Assembly: GCA_001275005.1 (NCBI GenBank)
Contig: JWZX01002723.1
Coordinates: 1 to 46,564 of the forward strand
From: Chrysochromulina tobinii
Taxonomy: Eukaryota; Haptophyta; Prymnesiales; Chrysochromulinaceae
Length of the DNA: 46,564 nt
Direction of reading: 5' to 3'
Under the pieces are notes generated by a model. It was not told the DNA's origin, ran no database searches, and was given only the letters and a program-made list of their open reading frames with translations. The position numbers were made by a program, and so were the translations under genes. Positions 1 through 9,555 of the stretch are shown here, piece by piece (the first letter of the stretch is position 1; each line of letters opens with the position of its first letter).

Positions 1-3000
1 TGGCAAGTGGAGTGGAGTCTCATGCCGTGAGGACATGGCACAAAGTGCCGATCGCCAGGGCCAATAAGAGGGCGGCCCAAGGGTTGGGATACAGTGGCAC
101 AGGCGGTGCAGCGGGTGATGTTGCCCTCCCCCTGCGTAGGCGGAGAGAGTAGGAGGTCTAGGGCGAGGGCCACTGGGAAGTGCTGGGGGACTTGGAAAGC
201 AAAGAAAGGAGTGTCGCCAGGGTCGCTGGAGGGGATGGGGAGGCGCCGGAGCCAAGTGAAGGGTCCCTTAGCCGAGCTACCGTCAAGGAGGCGGGCTCTG
301 CCCGTGGCCGTAGTGACCGGATCATTCAAAAGGACAAGGAAAGCGCGTGAAGCTACCACTGCCGAGGCTGCTCTCTGAGCGTGTGGGTGGCAAGTAGCAT
401 CAAGGGCATCCAGGTCGTAGATGAAGGAAGGGGAATCGTGGGAGTCATCGAGGTCGCGGTGGGCGGCTGCCCCTAGGGGTACGGTGGCAGGGCTGAGCCG
501 GCCATCATCAAGGCGCGAGTGAAGCTCGGGGAAGTGAGAGCTGGCCGGGAGGAGATCGTGGTTGGGGGTGAGGCCGACCGCTCGAAAGGAGATCATGATG
601 CGCTCGAACGCCTCGGAGATATGGTTCTGGTAGGCACCGCAGCCCGCAGGCCGATGGGCCAGGCAGCGGCCTTGGAGGGGAACCACCCAAGTCCTCATGT
701 AGTGCCAGACAGCTGCCATACTTCCATAGTATGCAACGTCGTGGTTGGACGCCGAACGATCGAAGGGATCTATGTTGACGTGAAGGAGGGTGCCGTGCCC
801 TCCAAAGCGGCCGGGGAGGGAAGCAAGGTCGAAGGGATCGATGTGGACGGGGGTGGAGAGATATGGAGCATCAGGAGGGATGAGGGGTTTGAGGCGGGCC
901 TCCATGATGAGGTGGTCGAAGGCTCTAAAAGTAGCGTCGCCTAAGCCGGGACGGACCGTGCGAAGGAGATGCCGAAGGCGCGGCCAGACGCAGAGGCGGA
1001 TGAGGAGGTCTCGCTCATCCGGGGCATAGGAGCCGGAATCATTTGAAAGGAGAAGGCGATCGAGGATGGGGATGAGGGCTGCGGCCTTGTCAGCCGAGGC
1101 TTGGATGACAGATTCGACGTGGGCATCAGTGCCTACGGGGCAGCCGAGGACGGGGTGGCCAGAGGCGATGGTCGAGCCATCCCCTCGCAGAATGGCGTCT
1201 GCTTTTTCTTGGAAGGAGGGTATTCTGGGATCCCCCAGGAGTCGGATTGAGGGGCCAAGGATTTGGGTGATCCGTGTGCGAGTGGCCGGGTCAGACAAGG
1301 AGGGGCCGTAGATGGACTGCTTGCCCGGTCCGAGCTCAAGGCCCGTTGAGATGAAGGATGGATCGGTGATAGGGGATTCAGGGGTGGCCGGAGGGGAGAG
1401 AGAGGCGGGGGCAGCAAGGAGGAGGAGGATTTCGTTGGCCACATATGGCGGGCAGAGGAGATGGACGTCATCGCAGTAGGCGATGAGCATGCCCCTTTGG
1501 CCGAGGAGGGATTGGATAAGGCAGAGGACCGGGTGAAGCCCGAGGGCAAAGAGCTGGGCTCCGAGAGGGCAGCCCTGCCTTGTGCCCGAGCGGCTGTGGA
1601 TGATCTCTGGGGTGAGATTGTCACGCCGGACATAGAGTTCTGTGGGTTCACCGTAATTGGACCATACCCAATTCCAGAGGCTCGGGAAGCGTTCACCAAC
1701 GACCTTCAGGAAAGTGCGCCGATGGATGGAGTTGAAAGCATTCTTGGCGTCGAGAGCGACGTCCACCCATGAAGGATTCTCGTCGAGGACAGCGCGAACA
1801 GAATGCGTCGTGAATTCGAGGCCTGAGCTGCAGGCAACGCCGACTTGGGCGGGCCAGGGCGCCCCATTGGGTTGGGCTGGGGGGTTCGAAGAGCCTGGCG
1901 GGGGTGGCTGGAGGTAAGCGGCAAAGCGGTCCTTGTATTGTCTGGCCGCGACCATCGACACAGCCCTACCGAGGGTTGAGCCGATGGCGATCGGCCGTAG
2001 TTTGCGCTTCGTCTCATCGAGTGACGGGTCATCACCTTCCTTTGAGAGGGCAATCAGGCGGCCGCCGAGGAACCAGGGGCGCACAGACGCGGGGATGTGA
2101 CCATCAAAGATGGTGGAGGCCAGGTTGAAGAGGGCGTCAGCGCCTCGGCCGGGGATAAAGGAGGAGGGAGCGCCGGGGGGGGCGTCAGGGCGTGTAGTGG
2201 AGAGGAAGCGGTAGGCAGAGGAGAGGTACTCGTAGCGCCAGCCGCCGTGGTCAGCAGCGGAGAGTTTGGGGAGTTTGCGGAACCACACTTCATGGAAGTG
2301 GGTGCGAGAGAGAGGCTCAAGGGGTGGGTCGGGGGGAGCGTAGTCGCAGATCGGAGGGGGGTCGGAGCTATCGGGGTGGAGGGCGTGGTCATCCGGGGGG
2401 TGTAAGGCACGAAGAGCCGCTATCGTGGAGGCAACGGGCGCGGCAAGAGCCATCGCGTCTGCTCGAGCCATGGCACGACTGAGCTGTCCACCGTGGATGA
2501 GGGCGAGGATGTCTTGCGATAGCTTCTTGTCATCAGTTGCGTGCACAATGCGACGCGCCGACCGATGGATCTTGAGGAGTGGAGCCCAATTCCCCGTGAG
2601 AAAGGCGTAGCAGCGAGAACGGAAGACGGTATCCTCATGGGCCGTCGAGGCATGCCGGTGGTGCTGCTGTTGCTTCTTCTTGCCTTTGCTCCAATAGGGT
2701 CGCGGGGATGACGCCTTAGCTCGTCGTAAGGACGTCTCGGTGACGAGCATGCGTGGTAGGAGATGAAAGAGAGCATAGTAGCGGGCAGCTACTTGGGGTG
2801 AGGCAGCCGTAATCGCCTCGGCGGTAATCGTCGTGCAGTGGTCAAGCATGGCGCGTTGGGGAGAGGAGAGCTTGCGAGAGGTACTGAAATCAAGAAGGCG
2901 CTTTTCGAGAGCAATCACATCAGATTCATCGAGGCCCAGGGTGGCCCATGCGGAATCGGGGATGGAGTCAAGGGACGTGGGGAGCGAGGCTGTGGGATTC

Positions 3001-5231
3001 TCGTTGCTAAAGGGCGGGAGTTGAGGGGGAAGGGGCGGGCCATCATCATTGTCGTCGTCGTGATGGTCGCCTCCGCCGTCCCCTCCTCCGCCGCCCCCTC
3101 CTCCTCCACCTCCTCCTCCGCCGCCGTCGCCATCGCCATGACCGCCTGCTCCAGAATCGTGGGCGAAATCATGGCTGCCACTCTCTGAGGGGGTCAGTTC
3201 GTCGTCAGAGGGGTAATCCCGGTCTCTGTGTTCCCTGTCGTCCCTGTCTGCTCTCCTTCCGGAGTCACTGTCCTCGCCGTCCCCGTGGGCGTGGTCCTCA
3301 TGAGCGTCAGTCTCACAAGGCAAGCAGGGGCGAAGGAAATCAGAGGGGGGATGAGGTAGGGGAGTTGGGAGCGCGTTGGGGTGGGAAGAGGGGGGGACGG
3401 GTAGGTGATTATGGGGTGGTGGGAGCTGCTGTGGGGGTAATCGAGTGGGGGGAAGGGCAAAGGCAGAAGGGAAAGAGGAATGGGTGAGGGGAAGTTGGGG
3501 TATGGCCGGGCGTGGGAGAGTTGCGGGGGGGGGAAGAGGTGGTATGATATAGGAGATAGCGGCGGGGGAATTGATTGGCCACATGTTGGCGGCGGTCATG
3601 GCAAGGGGAGGAGGGCATGACGCCAGAGGGGTGGGGCCGGCCAAGTGGGCAAGGCGGCGGAGGCGAAATTGGCAGGTGGAGGCGTGGTCATCAAAGGATG
3701 AGGAGAGGTAGACGTTGACACAGTCAGTGCAGACGGATAGTCCGCTGGAGGAAAGGTCAGGGGGGCCCGATGGAGGGCAGAGGAGGTCGCGGACGCGGTG
3801 GTGGGCCCGGATGTGAGCGAGGGAGTCTCTGACCGTCGGGAGATGTATGGAACATGGGACATTGCCGGCGAAAGGACAGTGGGAGTTGTGTCTCGGAGGG
3901 CAAGGAGTGGGGGTGATGAGGGGTAGGATGGGAGAGTGTTTGCGGGGGGGCGGGGTGAATGTGAAGGAGAGTGGGATGTTGCTAGGTCGGTTCGGGAGAT
4001 TGAGGATGAGGGATTGAGCGTGAGTGGGATTGAGGCCAGGGTGTGTGCCGGCTATGAACGGGGGAGATCCATCGGCCGAAGAGGAGCACACGGGGCAGGC
4101 GAGGGCAGCGTGGGAGTTTGGACCATCCGCCGGGTGTGAGCAGCAGGCTTGGGCGAGGCAGGCGTGGTGAAATCGATGGCCACAGGGGAGGAATAGCCAC
4201 TGGGATTTAGTCTGCTTTCCGGTGGGGTGACGACAATCGTCCCATGATAGCTTGCAGGGGCCTCCCGGCTCTGTGTCGATATCAAGGCAAATGGAACAGG
4301 TAGGATCGAGAGAGGGCTGTGCAGGGATTGAGCCGTACGACGTGCAACGGCCACCGGCGACAAAGAGGCTTCGGAGTTGAGGCATCGTGATCGGGCGCGC
4401 AGTGCCGGAGTTGCGGGTCGGGTAGGGGAGGCTCGGGGGAAGAGGAAGGGATGCGTCCGAGAAGATTCGGTTGCGGGTGGCTCGACTGGCGATCAAGTCA
4501 GAGGGTTCGGCCGCAGGGGGGATGTAATCGGGAAGGGCACAAGATCGTTGCCGAGAGGGGCGATCAATCCAGGCAATCATGATGTCAGCAACGAGGGATT
4601 CAACTCGGCAATAGGATGCGCAGTTGATCTGGCCCGTGGCTCCGCCCGCAAGGACGTCTTGGAGTAAAGGGGGGAGATGGAGGTGGCCATCAAAGTGGGA
4701 GGTGAGGTTTTGGAGATCGAGGTTGAAGTCAGCAAGAGAGAGGCGCATGGCTTGGATGAGGAATCCGAGGGGAAGGGGGGATGATGTGGGGGTCGAGAGG
4801 AAGGAGAAGGGAGAGATCGTGGGGTCGAGGGAGATAGTGTATGAGGGGATGCACCCGATGCCACCCTCAGAGATTGGGCGAGCTAAGAGGCGGGTGTTCG
4901 AAAGGGATTTGAGGATGAAATCGCCGGAGGGGTGGCCGATTGCGGCTAGGATGATGGGCATCCGTAGCCACGAAAGATGGTCGGCCGAGGCCCAGGCAGG
5001 GGGGAAGGAGGAGAAGGAGTTTTTGGTCCAAAGGGGTGGGCCACATAGGAGTTGTGGGCGCAGGATGCTGATGGTCGCATCGAGGTCAGTCCGGGCCTTC
5101 AAGGATGGGGGTCGAGGCGGGAGGGCTGCCGAGATCGCTATCCAGTCTGGGGATGGTTGGGTACGGAAGGAATGTGGGTAATCATGGCGCAACGCATCAA
5201 GAAGTGGGGTTGGAGCGAGTAGAATAGAGAT
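1..5231 (-). CDS. Retroelement polyprotein, RING finger and reverse transcriptase part (partial)
   Basis: One frame is open from about 5231 to base 1 (over 1700 codons, no stop), a sign of real coding. In order: a RING finger at 4086-4298 (CSIC, then CGHRFHHAC, closing CPVC); a C2H2-like cluster near 3680-3890 (C-P-F ... H-x3-HH, then CTDC ... C); an Asp/His- and Gly-rich linker at 3050-3310; then the reverse transcriptase. RT motifs read directly: LRPIAIG near 1983-2003, motif A LDAKNAFN near 1725-1750, motif B RQGCPLG near 1561-1581, and motif C YCDD at 1467-1478, with both catalytic Asp present. Downstream lies the thumb-like region and, at the left edge, a Cys/His cluster (CTAC ... CPHG). 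RNA-templated DNA synthesis is the expected activity. The start is not defined because the frame follows the ankyrin part by a frame change. Confidence 0.82.
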   Translation of the reverse strand, partial: MSILLAPTPLLDALRHDYPHSFRTQPSPDWIAISAALPPRPPSLKARTDLDATISILRPQLLCGPPLWTKNSFSSFPPAWASADHLSWLRMPIILAAIGHPSGDFILKSLSNTRLLARPISEGGIGCIPSYTISLDPTISPFSFLSTPTSSPLPLGFLIQAMRLSLADFNLDLQNLTSHFDGHLHLPPLLQDVLAGGATGQINCASYCRVESLVADIMIAWIDRPSRQRSCALPDYIPPAAEPSDLIASRATRNRIFSDASLPLPPSLPYPTRNSGTARPITMPQLRSLFVAGGRCTSYGSIPAQPSLDPTCSICLDIDTEPGGPCKLSWDDCRHPTGKQTKSQWLFLPCGHRFHHACLAQACCSHPADGPNSHAALACPVCSSSADGSPPFIAGTHPGLNPTHAQSLILNLPNRPSNIPLSFTFTPPPRKHSPILPLITPTPCPPRHNSHCPFAGNVPCSIHLPTVRDSLAHIRAHHRVRDLLCPPSGPPDLSSSGLSVCTDCVNVYLSSSFDDHASTCQFRLRRLAHLAGPTPLASCPPPLAMTAANMWPINSPAAISYIIPPLPPPATLPRPAIPQLPLTHSSFPSAFALPPTRLPPQQLPPPHNHLPVPPSSHPNALPTPLPHPPSDFLRPCLPCETDAHEDHAHGDGEDSDSGRRADRDDREHRDRDYPSDDELTPSESGSHDFAHDSGAGGHGDGDGGGGGGGGGGGGGGGDGGGDHHDDDNDDGPPLPPQLPPFSNENPTASLPTSLDSIPDSAWATLGLDESDVIALEKRLLDFSTSRKLSSPQRAMLDHCTTITAEAITAASPQVAARYYALFHLLPRMLVTETSLRRAKASSPRPYWSKGKKKQQQHHRHASTAHEDTVFRSRCYAFLTGNWAPLLKIHRSARRIVHATDDKKLSQDILALIHGGQLSRAMARADAMALAAPVASTIAALRALHPPDDHALHPDSSDPPPICDYAPPDPPLEPLSRTHFHEVWFRKLPKLSAADHGGWRYEYLSSAYRFLSTTRPDAPPGAPSSFIPGRGADALFNLASTIFDGHIPASVRPWFLGGRLIALSKEGDDPSLDETKRKLRPIAIGSTLGRAVSMVAARQYKDRFAAYLQPPPPGSSNPPAQPNGAPWPAQVGVACSSGLEFTTHSVRAVLDENPSWVDVALDAKNAFNSIHRRTFLKVVGERFPSLWNWVWSNYGEPTELYVRRDNLTPEIIHSRSGTRQGCPLGAQLFALGLHPVLCLIQSLLGQRGMLIAYCDDVHLLCPPYVANEILLLLAAPASLSPPATPESPITDPSFISTGLELGPGKQSIYGPSLSDPATRTRITQILGPSIRLLGDPRIPSFQEKADAILRGDGSTIASGHPVLGCPVGTDAHVESVIQASADKAAALIPILDRLLLSNDSGSYAPDERDLLIRLCVWPRLRHLLRTVRPGLGDATFRAFDHLIMEARLKPLIPPDAPYLSTPVHIDPFDLASLPGRFGGHGTLLHVNIDPFDRSASNHDVAYYGSMAAVWHYMRTWVVPLQGRCLAHRPAGCGAYQNHISEAFERIMISFRAVGLTPNHDLLPASSHFPELHSRLDDGRLSPATVPLGAAAHRDLDDSHDSPSFIYDLDALDATCHPHAQRAASAVVASRAFLVLLNDPVTTATGRARLLDGSSAKGPFTWLRRLPIPSSDPGDTPFFAFQVPQHFPVALALDLLLSPPTQGEGNITRCTACATVSQPLGRPLIGPGDRHFVPCPHGMRLHSTC

Positions 5232-7453
5232 TCATCTTGATGGGAACGCTCATATTCATCGATTTGTAGGGAATCATAGTGGTCGGAGTGAGCACGGGTG
5301 AGTTCATGGGCCGCGATGTTCTCATGGTATTCTTGGGCAAGGATGGATCGCTGATCCTCGAGAAGGTCATTGAGTGTACTCGGATGGAACTGGTGGAGAT
5401 CAGGGCGGAGGCTGATGAATCGGGTGACGATGGATAGGTGGAAGCGAGAGAGATAGATGCTAGTGGGATGCCATTGGTATTCATCGGACTCATGATCAGA
5501 GAGCCACTGGAGAGAGTAATCAAAGGAGGATCGTGTGATTGGGAGACCAGTGTCATCGCGGGGGTAATCAGAACCGAGGTGATCGAAGTCAGGTTCAAAG
5601 TCAGGTTGAGGCGGGAAGGGGGGGGACGCGGGGCGCGAGGGTGATGGCGGTGGCGATGGAGGTGGTGGGAGCTGAGGCAGCTGTGGTGGTATCTGAGGAG
5701 GGCCTGTATCGATCTGGGCGAAGGGGGATCTGGCAGTTGCTCCATTTGCAGCGGTCCCGAGGTGGACGGAAGTAGCGTGAAGGGGTAACGTCAAAGCAGC
5801 AGGGGGGATCGGGGACGGCGCGGGTGCGGGCATGGATGGGGCAATCTCGGGCTTGAGCAACGTGTCCGCCTGATGGAGTAGGGCTGCGGCCTCGGAGTGG
5901 CCCCGTGCAAGCGCTAGTTGTGCCGGTGTCGTATGTTTTGAGTTGCACGCGTTTGCCGATGCACCAGCAGTCAGTAGCATCTGAATGATTCGGATGTGTC
6001 CCTTGCTGGCTGCCGCGTGTAGTAGGCTCCATCCGGAGAAGAGGCCAGCGGGCTGGACAGCAGCAGCGTCAATTACGCGTGATTGCAGCATTGAGGCGAG
6101 TTCTGTTTCTTTGCCGTTCATGCTGAGTTGGAAGGCCTTGCTGATGGTAGAGGCGTCGATGGGTGCCGCTGCGCCCAGTGCTGCTCGTGTCGACAGTGCG
6201 GGTACCAGTGCGGGCAGGGCGGGCATGGGTGGCGCCGACGCAGGCGTGGGCGCGGAAGCGGGAATGAGGATGGTGGGAAAGGTGAAAGTGCCTCGTGAAG
6301 TTTGGGTTGGGAGTCCGGGAGGGGAAGTCGGCGTTTGCAGCGTCAGCTCAGGCGCAGCAGTGTGGGCGGGATTTGGGTAAGTAGGAGTGGTGGAGAAGGT
6401 GAATGTGCCTCGTGCAGGCGGTGCGTGTGCGGGCGTGGGCACGGTGAGTACGGGAGGCGTAGGTGTGGGTGTGGGTGCAGGGGTTTTCCGTTGGAGGCGG
6501 CGGGTGCGGAGTCGGGTGATGAAGATGGTAGCGATAATGAGCGTGGCGCGGCGGCGTCGCCATAGAGTAAGGAGTAGCAGGAGGCGGGGCTGGTCAGGAC
6601 GGAGACCATTGGCAAGGAGGCGAGCGAGAAGGCGAGCATCGGAAGACGGGGATGGTGTGCTGCGTGCGGGTGGGGAGGAGTTGGCTTTGTGTGGTGTAGT
6701 GGGGGTAGTTGGGATCGGGGTGGTCGCTGCTGAGGATGGTAGGGTACGAGGAGGCGTGGATGTGGTGGGGTGGTGGGGGAGGGTTTTCGATGGGGAGGGA
6801 GTGGGGCAGGGCTGTTGGAAGGAAGGGGTGAGAAGGGTGGCACGCGCGTTGTGTAGGGCCGTGACAGCAGCGGATGCAGCTGCGAAGGCGGTTGATGAAG
6901 CGGATGCTGCTGCTGCTGCGGTGGCTGCTGCGGTGCTTGCAAGTGCAGTCGCGGTGGCGGATGCGGATAATGCGGATGCAGCCAGGAAGGCTGCTGTTGC
7001 TGCTGCTGTGGCTGCGGAGTCGGCTGCTGAGGATAGGGAGTCAAGGAGGCGTGCTGTGGCGGGGTCTGCCGGAAGTGGGAGATAGGAGAGGGAGGACGGG
7101 AGCTGCGGGTGGTGAAGGGTGGAAGTTGATGTTGCTGGGTGGGTGTGCTGGAAGTTGGGGAGGAGCAGTGGAGCGGGGTTGCGGGCAGCAGTGTGTGCGG
7201 ATGTGCTGATGCCGTCAGAGGGAGCCGGCGGCAGAGGCCGAAGGAGAGAAGAGGGCCGATGGTGCGAGCTGGATGGCGGCAAAGAACGACGGGTGGACGC
7301 CCGGATGCGGGAGTTCGTGGGCAAAGAGGCACTGAAGGAGATGGAGGGCTGCATGCCACTGGGTGGCGGTAGCGATCGCGATGTCTTATTGGTGCGGGTC
7401 ATGCTGTCTTCAGAAAGAGACGGCGGGCGCATTTGCATTTCAAGAGTTCGCAA
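5138..7453 (-). CDS. Retroelement polyprotein, N-terminal part with ankyrin repeats
   Basis: 771 codons from an ATG at 7453. Residues 1-450 are low complexity, rich in Ala, Pro, Ser and Thr; around residues 270-315 a Leu-rich hydrophobic run is flanked by Arg clusters (LLLLLTLWRRRR, then a second short hydrophobic run), possibly a membrane-associating or RNA-binding stretch. About residues 470-530 (near 5860-6045) form two ankyrin-type helices pairs, with the signatures WSLLHAAASKGH and TPAQLALARGHSEAA. A Pro-rich linker and an acidic, Tyr-rich segment follow. The frame stops at 5138, but the coding character moves to another frame near 5200-5230, where the rest of the polyprotein begins, so this stop is probably not the natural C terminus. 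Ankyrin repeats suggest a host-protein interaction; their role in the element is unknown. Confidence 0.65.
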   Translation of the reverse strand: MRTLEMQMRPPSLSEDSMTRTNKTSRSLPPPSGMQPSISFSASLPTNSRIRASTRRSLPPSSSHHRPSSLLRPLPPAPSDGISTSAHTAARNPAPLLLPNFQHTHPATSTSTLHHPQLPSSLSYLPLPADPATARLLDSLSSAADSAATAAATAAFLAASALSASATATALASTAAATAAAAASASSTAFAAASAAVTALHNARATLLTPSFQQPCPTPSPSKTLPHHPTTSTPPRTLPSSAATTPIPTTPTTPHKANSSPPARSTPSPSSDARLLARLLANGLRPDQPRLLLLLTLWRRRRATLIIATIFITRLRTRRLQRKTPAPTPTPTPPVLTVPTPAHAPPARGTFTFSTTPTYPNPAHTAAPELTLQTPTSPPGLPTQTSRGTFTFPTILIPASAPTPASAPPMPALPALVPALSTRAALGAAAPIDASTISKAFQLSMNGKETELASMLQSRVIDAAAVQPAGLFSGWSLLHAAASKGHIRIIQMLLTAGASANACNSKHTTPAQLALARGHSEAAALLHQADTLLKPEIAPSMPAPAPSPIPPAALTLPLHATSVHLGTAANGATARSPFAQIDTGPPQIPPQLPQLPPPPSPPPSPSRPASPPFPPQPDFEPDFDHLGSDYPRDDTGLPITRSSFDYSLQWLSDHESDEYQWHPTSIYLSRFHLSIVTRFISLRPDLHQFHPSTLNDLLEDQRSILAQEYHENIAAHELTRAHSDHYDSLQIDEYERSHQDESLFYSLQPHFLMRCAMITHIPSVPNHPQTG

Positions 7454-7614
7454 CTCATCTCATGAATAACCACGTGTGTGAACGCGTGTGTGAACGCGTG
7501 TGTGTCCTGTCTCCCCCCCACCGCGCTCCCCCGGTGTTTTTGAACCGGGTTCAGTGTAGCCATGCATGCTACAGCACCAGTAAAACGTAGTACAGTTCCA
7601 GTAAAACGGAGAGC
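7454..7614. repeat. Short intergenic spacer with GTGTGTGAACGC tandem repeat
   Basis: Between the retroelement start and the DUS gene stop. Bases about 7470-7504 hold tandem units of GTGTGTGAACGC; the same 12-mer reappears once just after the phosphatase coding region (about 10563). A near palindrome around CATGCATG lies at 7558-7575 and two CCAGTAAAACG copies follow. No gene seen. Confidence 0.6.
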
Positions 7615-9435
7615 TCAGGCGACAGGGCATTCCCCCCCGTGCAGGAAGCCACACCCCCTCACATCGGCCGCGTGCGGGCACTTGCCCTCACAGTACCAGC
7701 CCTGGCAGTGCTGCCCCCAGCGTTCGCGCCAGAGCTTCGTCAGCTCCTTGGGCCCGAGGAGCTGCCCGAGACGGCGCGCGCGCTCCACATCCGCGGTGCT
7801 CGGGGGCTCTCGGCCATGCCGCAGGTACCACTCCTCATCGGCGTGACCTTCCGCACGTGCCTTGGCGCGCATGCGCTCGACGAATTCCGCACGCCGGGCC
7901 GCGTTGGCAGCGCGCCGCGCCTCGTGCGCCTCGCGTGCCCTGCGCTCGGCCTCGATCCCAGGTGTGAACGTGAACTTGCCCTCCGAGTATTCACGGCATC
8001 GGCGCACGATGTTTTCGATGGCCTCCAGGCTGGTCGCGGCCTCGAGGCTGCCCATGAGCTCATACGCATTGAGGTGAGGCTTGGCGAGCCGACGCACATG
8101 GAAGATGGAATGCTCGACTTGCGCAGCAGCCAAAGTGCGCGCGACTCCGGTGTGCAGAGGTGGCGGGTGGGCCTTCACCAGTTCCAAATACTGATCCGCG
8201 AGATCGAGCCCAGAGGGACCTCCGTGGGCGGGCCCTCCGTGGGCGGCGCTCAGGCTGGGGTCTGCTGCGCCCTTTGCTGCTGCGTCTGCGTCTGCGTTGG
8301 CGTCGGCGTCTGAGGCTGTCCAGGAGGGAGGGCGCGGCAGCCCGATGACTGCGAGGCCGTCAAGTATCCGCAGCCTCTCTCGCGCGGCCTTGCGGCCCGC
8401 CACGAGGGCCTTCTCTTCCGCGCTCAGCTGCCGGCCTCCCGCACGCTTCGTCTCGCGGAGCTCCTTCGCGCGACGGATCTCGCCCTGCAGATCGCGCCGT
8501 CGGACGCGAGCGAGCGCCGCCGCCCGCCCGAAGATGGCGGGATCGTCGAGCGCCCCTTCCGCACTCATCACGCCATCGGCGCCCGTGAGCTCCAGGGCGG
8601 CTATCAGCTCGGCCGCGTTGCGCACGTTGCCGTTCGTGATCACCGGGATCTTGCCCTTGAGGTGCTGCTTGATGAGCTCCACCTTGTCAAGGTGCGCTGG
8701 CCCATCGCGCCGATGCATCGGAGAGCCGCGGTACCGCCCATGCACCGCGAGCAGAGCACAGCCCGCGGCCACGAGCTGCTCAACGAAGAGGAGCGTCTCG
8801 TCCCACTCGTCGAGCAGCCGGATCTTGCAGAACATGGGCACGCTCAGGCTGCGCGCGAGCGTGCTCACGATCCGGAGCACCAGCTGCCGGTCGGCTGGCG
8901 TCACGCAAAGGAAGGCGCCGAAGTGGCCAGAGTGCGCGCTGCGCTGTGGGCAGCCCAGGTTCAGGTCAATGGCCGCGACGCCAGGGCAGCGCTCGGCGCG
9001 CTTGGCGCACGCGAGCAGCTCGCCAGGATCATTCCCGCCAAAGTGGGCGACCAATGGCGCATCGTCCGGATGGCGCTCGAGCAGCGCGACGCCGCCGCCT
9101 TTCTTGTGCCACTCCTCAGGCAGGATCATGGGCGTGTAGCATAGCTGGCACCCGTGCCGCCGAGCCAGAAGCCGGAAGGCCAGCTCGGAGCCGCCGACCA
9201 TGGGCGCGAGAATGAACTGATGTGGTGGAAGCGGCCTGCGCGGCGGCGGCAGCGAGACCGCCGTGGGTGACGGCACCAGCGACATCGTGCGCACGTGCTT
9301 CGGAACTGGCGCCGAGCCTTCCAACTCGTCCGTCCTCTGCGGCGGGGGCGCGGATCCCGTCTTGGCCTCCTCCGCCTTCTCATGCATCCGGTCCCGATTT
9401 CTCTTCATCGTGTGCCTGCGGCGCGTCGCGGGCAC
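7615..9435 (-). CDS. DUS1L: tRNA-dihydrouridine synthase, Dus1 family
   Basis: 606 aa. Reduces uridine to dihydrouridine in tRNA D-loops using FMN and NADPH; Dus1 enzymes act at U16/U17. The TIM-barrel runs from about residue 73 to 310: APMV near 77-80 opens the FMN site, NLGCPQ carries the active Cys at 162, KIRLLDE holds the conserved Lys 204, followed by the VHGRYRG and VITNGNV phosphate-binding loops and a GVMSAEG motif typical of Dus1. The C-terminal extension is charged and helical (about 500-570) and ends in a Cys-rich tail (C-x5-C-x3-C ... C ... C) that looks like a CCCH-type finger. The first Met (9435) gives a basic, disordered N terminus; Met 10 is an alternative. It is divergent from the phosphatase gene, with 120 bp between start codons. 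The 350-420 segment is a low-complexity insertion. Confidence 0.9.
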   Translation of the reverse strand: MPATRRRHTMKRNRDRMHEKAEEAKTGSAPPPQRTDELEGSAPVPKHVRTMSLVPSPTAVSLPPPRRPLPPHQFILAPMVGGSELAFRLLARRHGCQLCYTPMILPEEWHKKGGGVALLERHPDDAPLVAHFGGNDPGELLACAKRAERCPGVAAIDLNLGCPQRSAHSGHFGAFLCVTPADRQLVLRIVSTLARSLSVPMFCKIRLLDEWDETLLFVEQLVAAGCALLAVHGRYRGSPMHRRDGPAHLDKVELIKQHLKGKIPVITNGNVRNAAELIAALELTGADGVMSAEGALDDPAIFGRAAALARVRRRDLQGEIRRAKELRETKRAGGRQLSAEEKALVAGRKAARERLRILDGLAVIGLPRPPSWTASDADANADADAAAKGAADPSLSAAHGGPAHGGPSGLDLADQYLELVKAHPPPLHTGVARTLAAAQVEHSIFHVRRLAKPHLNAYELMGSLEAATSLEAIENIVRRCREYSEGKFTFTPGIEAERRAREAHEARRAANAARRAEFVERMRAKARAEGHADEEWYLRHGREPPSTADVERARRLGQLLGPKELTKLWRERWGQHCQGWYCEGKCPHAADVRGCGFLHGGECPVA

Positions 9436-9555
9436 GTTTCCAATCTTGGCTTCGAATCAGTCGCGGCCCGGAGTCTCGTCCCGACATTGCGTAATCACCC
9501 CTCGACCGAAAGCCGTAGGTGGCGGAATTCGATCGTCAATTGACGAATTTTCCAT
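9436..9555. promoter_or_regulatory. Probable bidirectional promoter between DUS1L and the acid phosphatase
   Basis: Only 120 bp separate the two divergent start codons, so both promoters and 5' leaders must lie here or overlap the coding ends. An ATCGTCAATTGACGAA near-palindrome sits at about 9532-9547, close to the phosphatase start. No clear TATA box was seen. The regulatory role is inferred from position only. Confidence 0.4.

Larger units (their letters stand above)
1..7453 (-). mobile_element. Retroelement with ankyrin, RING and reverse transcriptase domains (3' end outside window)
   Basis: Nearly 7.5 kb of the minus strand is occupied by two consecutive open frames that together make one polyprotein: frame one from 7453 to 5138, frame two from about 5231 through the left edge without a stop. 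The second frame holds a full reverse transcriptase core, so this is a retroelement. I see no long terminal repeats, no integrase, no protease and no apurinic-type endonuclease upstream of the RT, which favours a non-LTR type element; an endonuclease could lie beyond the left edge. The 5' end is placed at the first ATG; the true element boundary, target-site duplication and poly-A are not visible. Confidence 0.8.

Noticed and set aside
1-2410. Several plus-strand open frames at the left end
   Set aside because: They are antisense shadows of the reverse transcriptase frame, whose motifs A, B and C are readable on the minus strand.
6343-7359. 338-codon minus-strand open frame rich in Pro, His and Gln within the retroelement head
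   Set aside because: It overlaps the 771-codon frame that contains the ankyrin repeats; composition is the shadow of Ala/Pro/Ser codons and no domain is visible.
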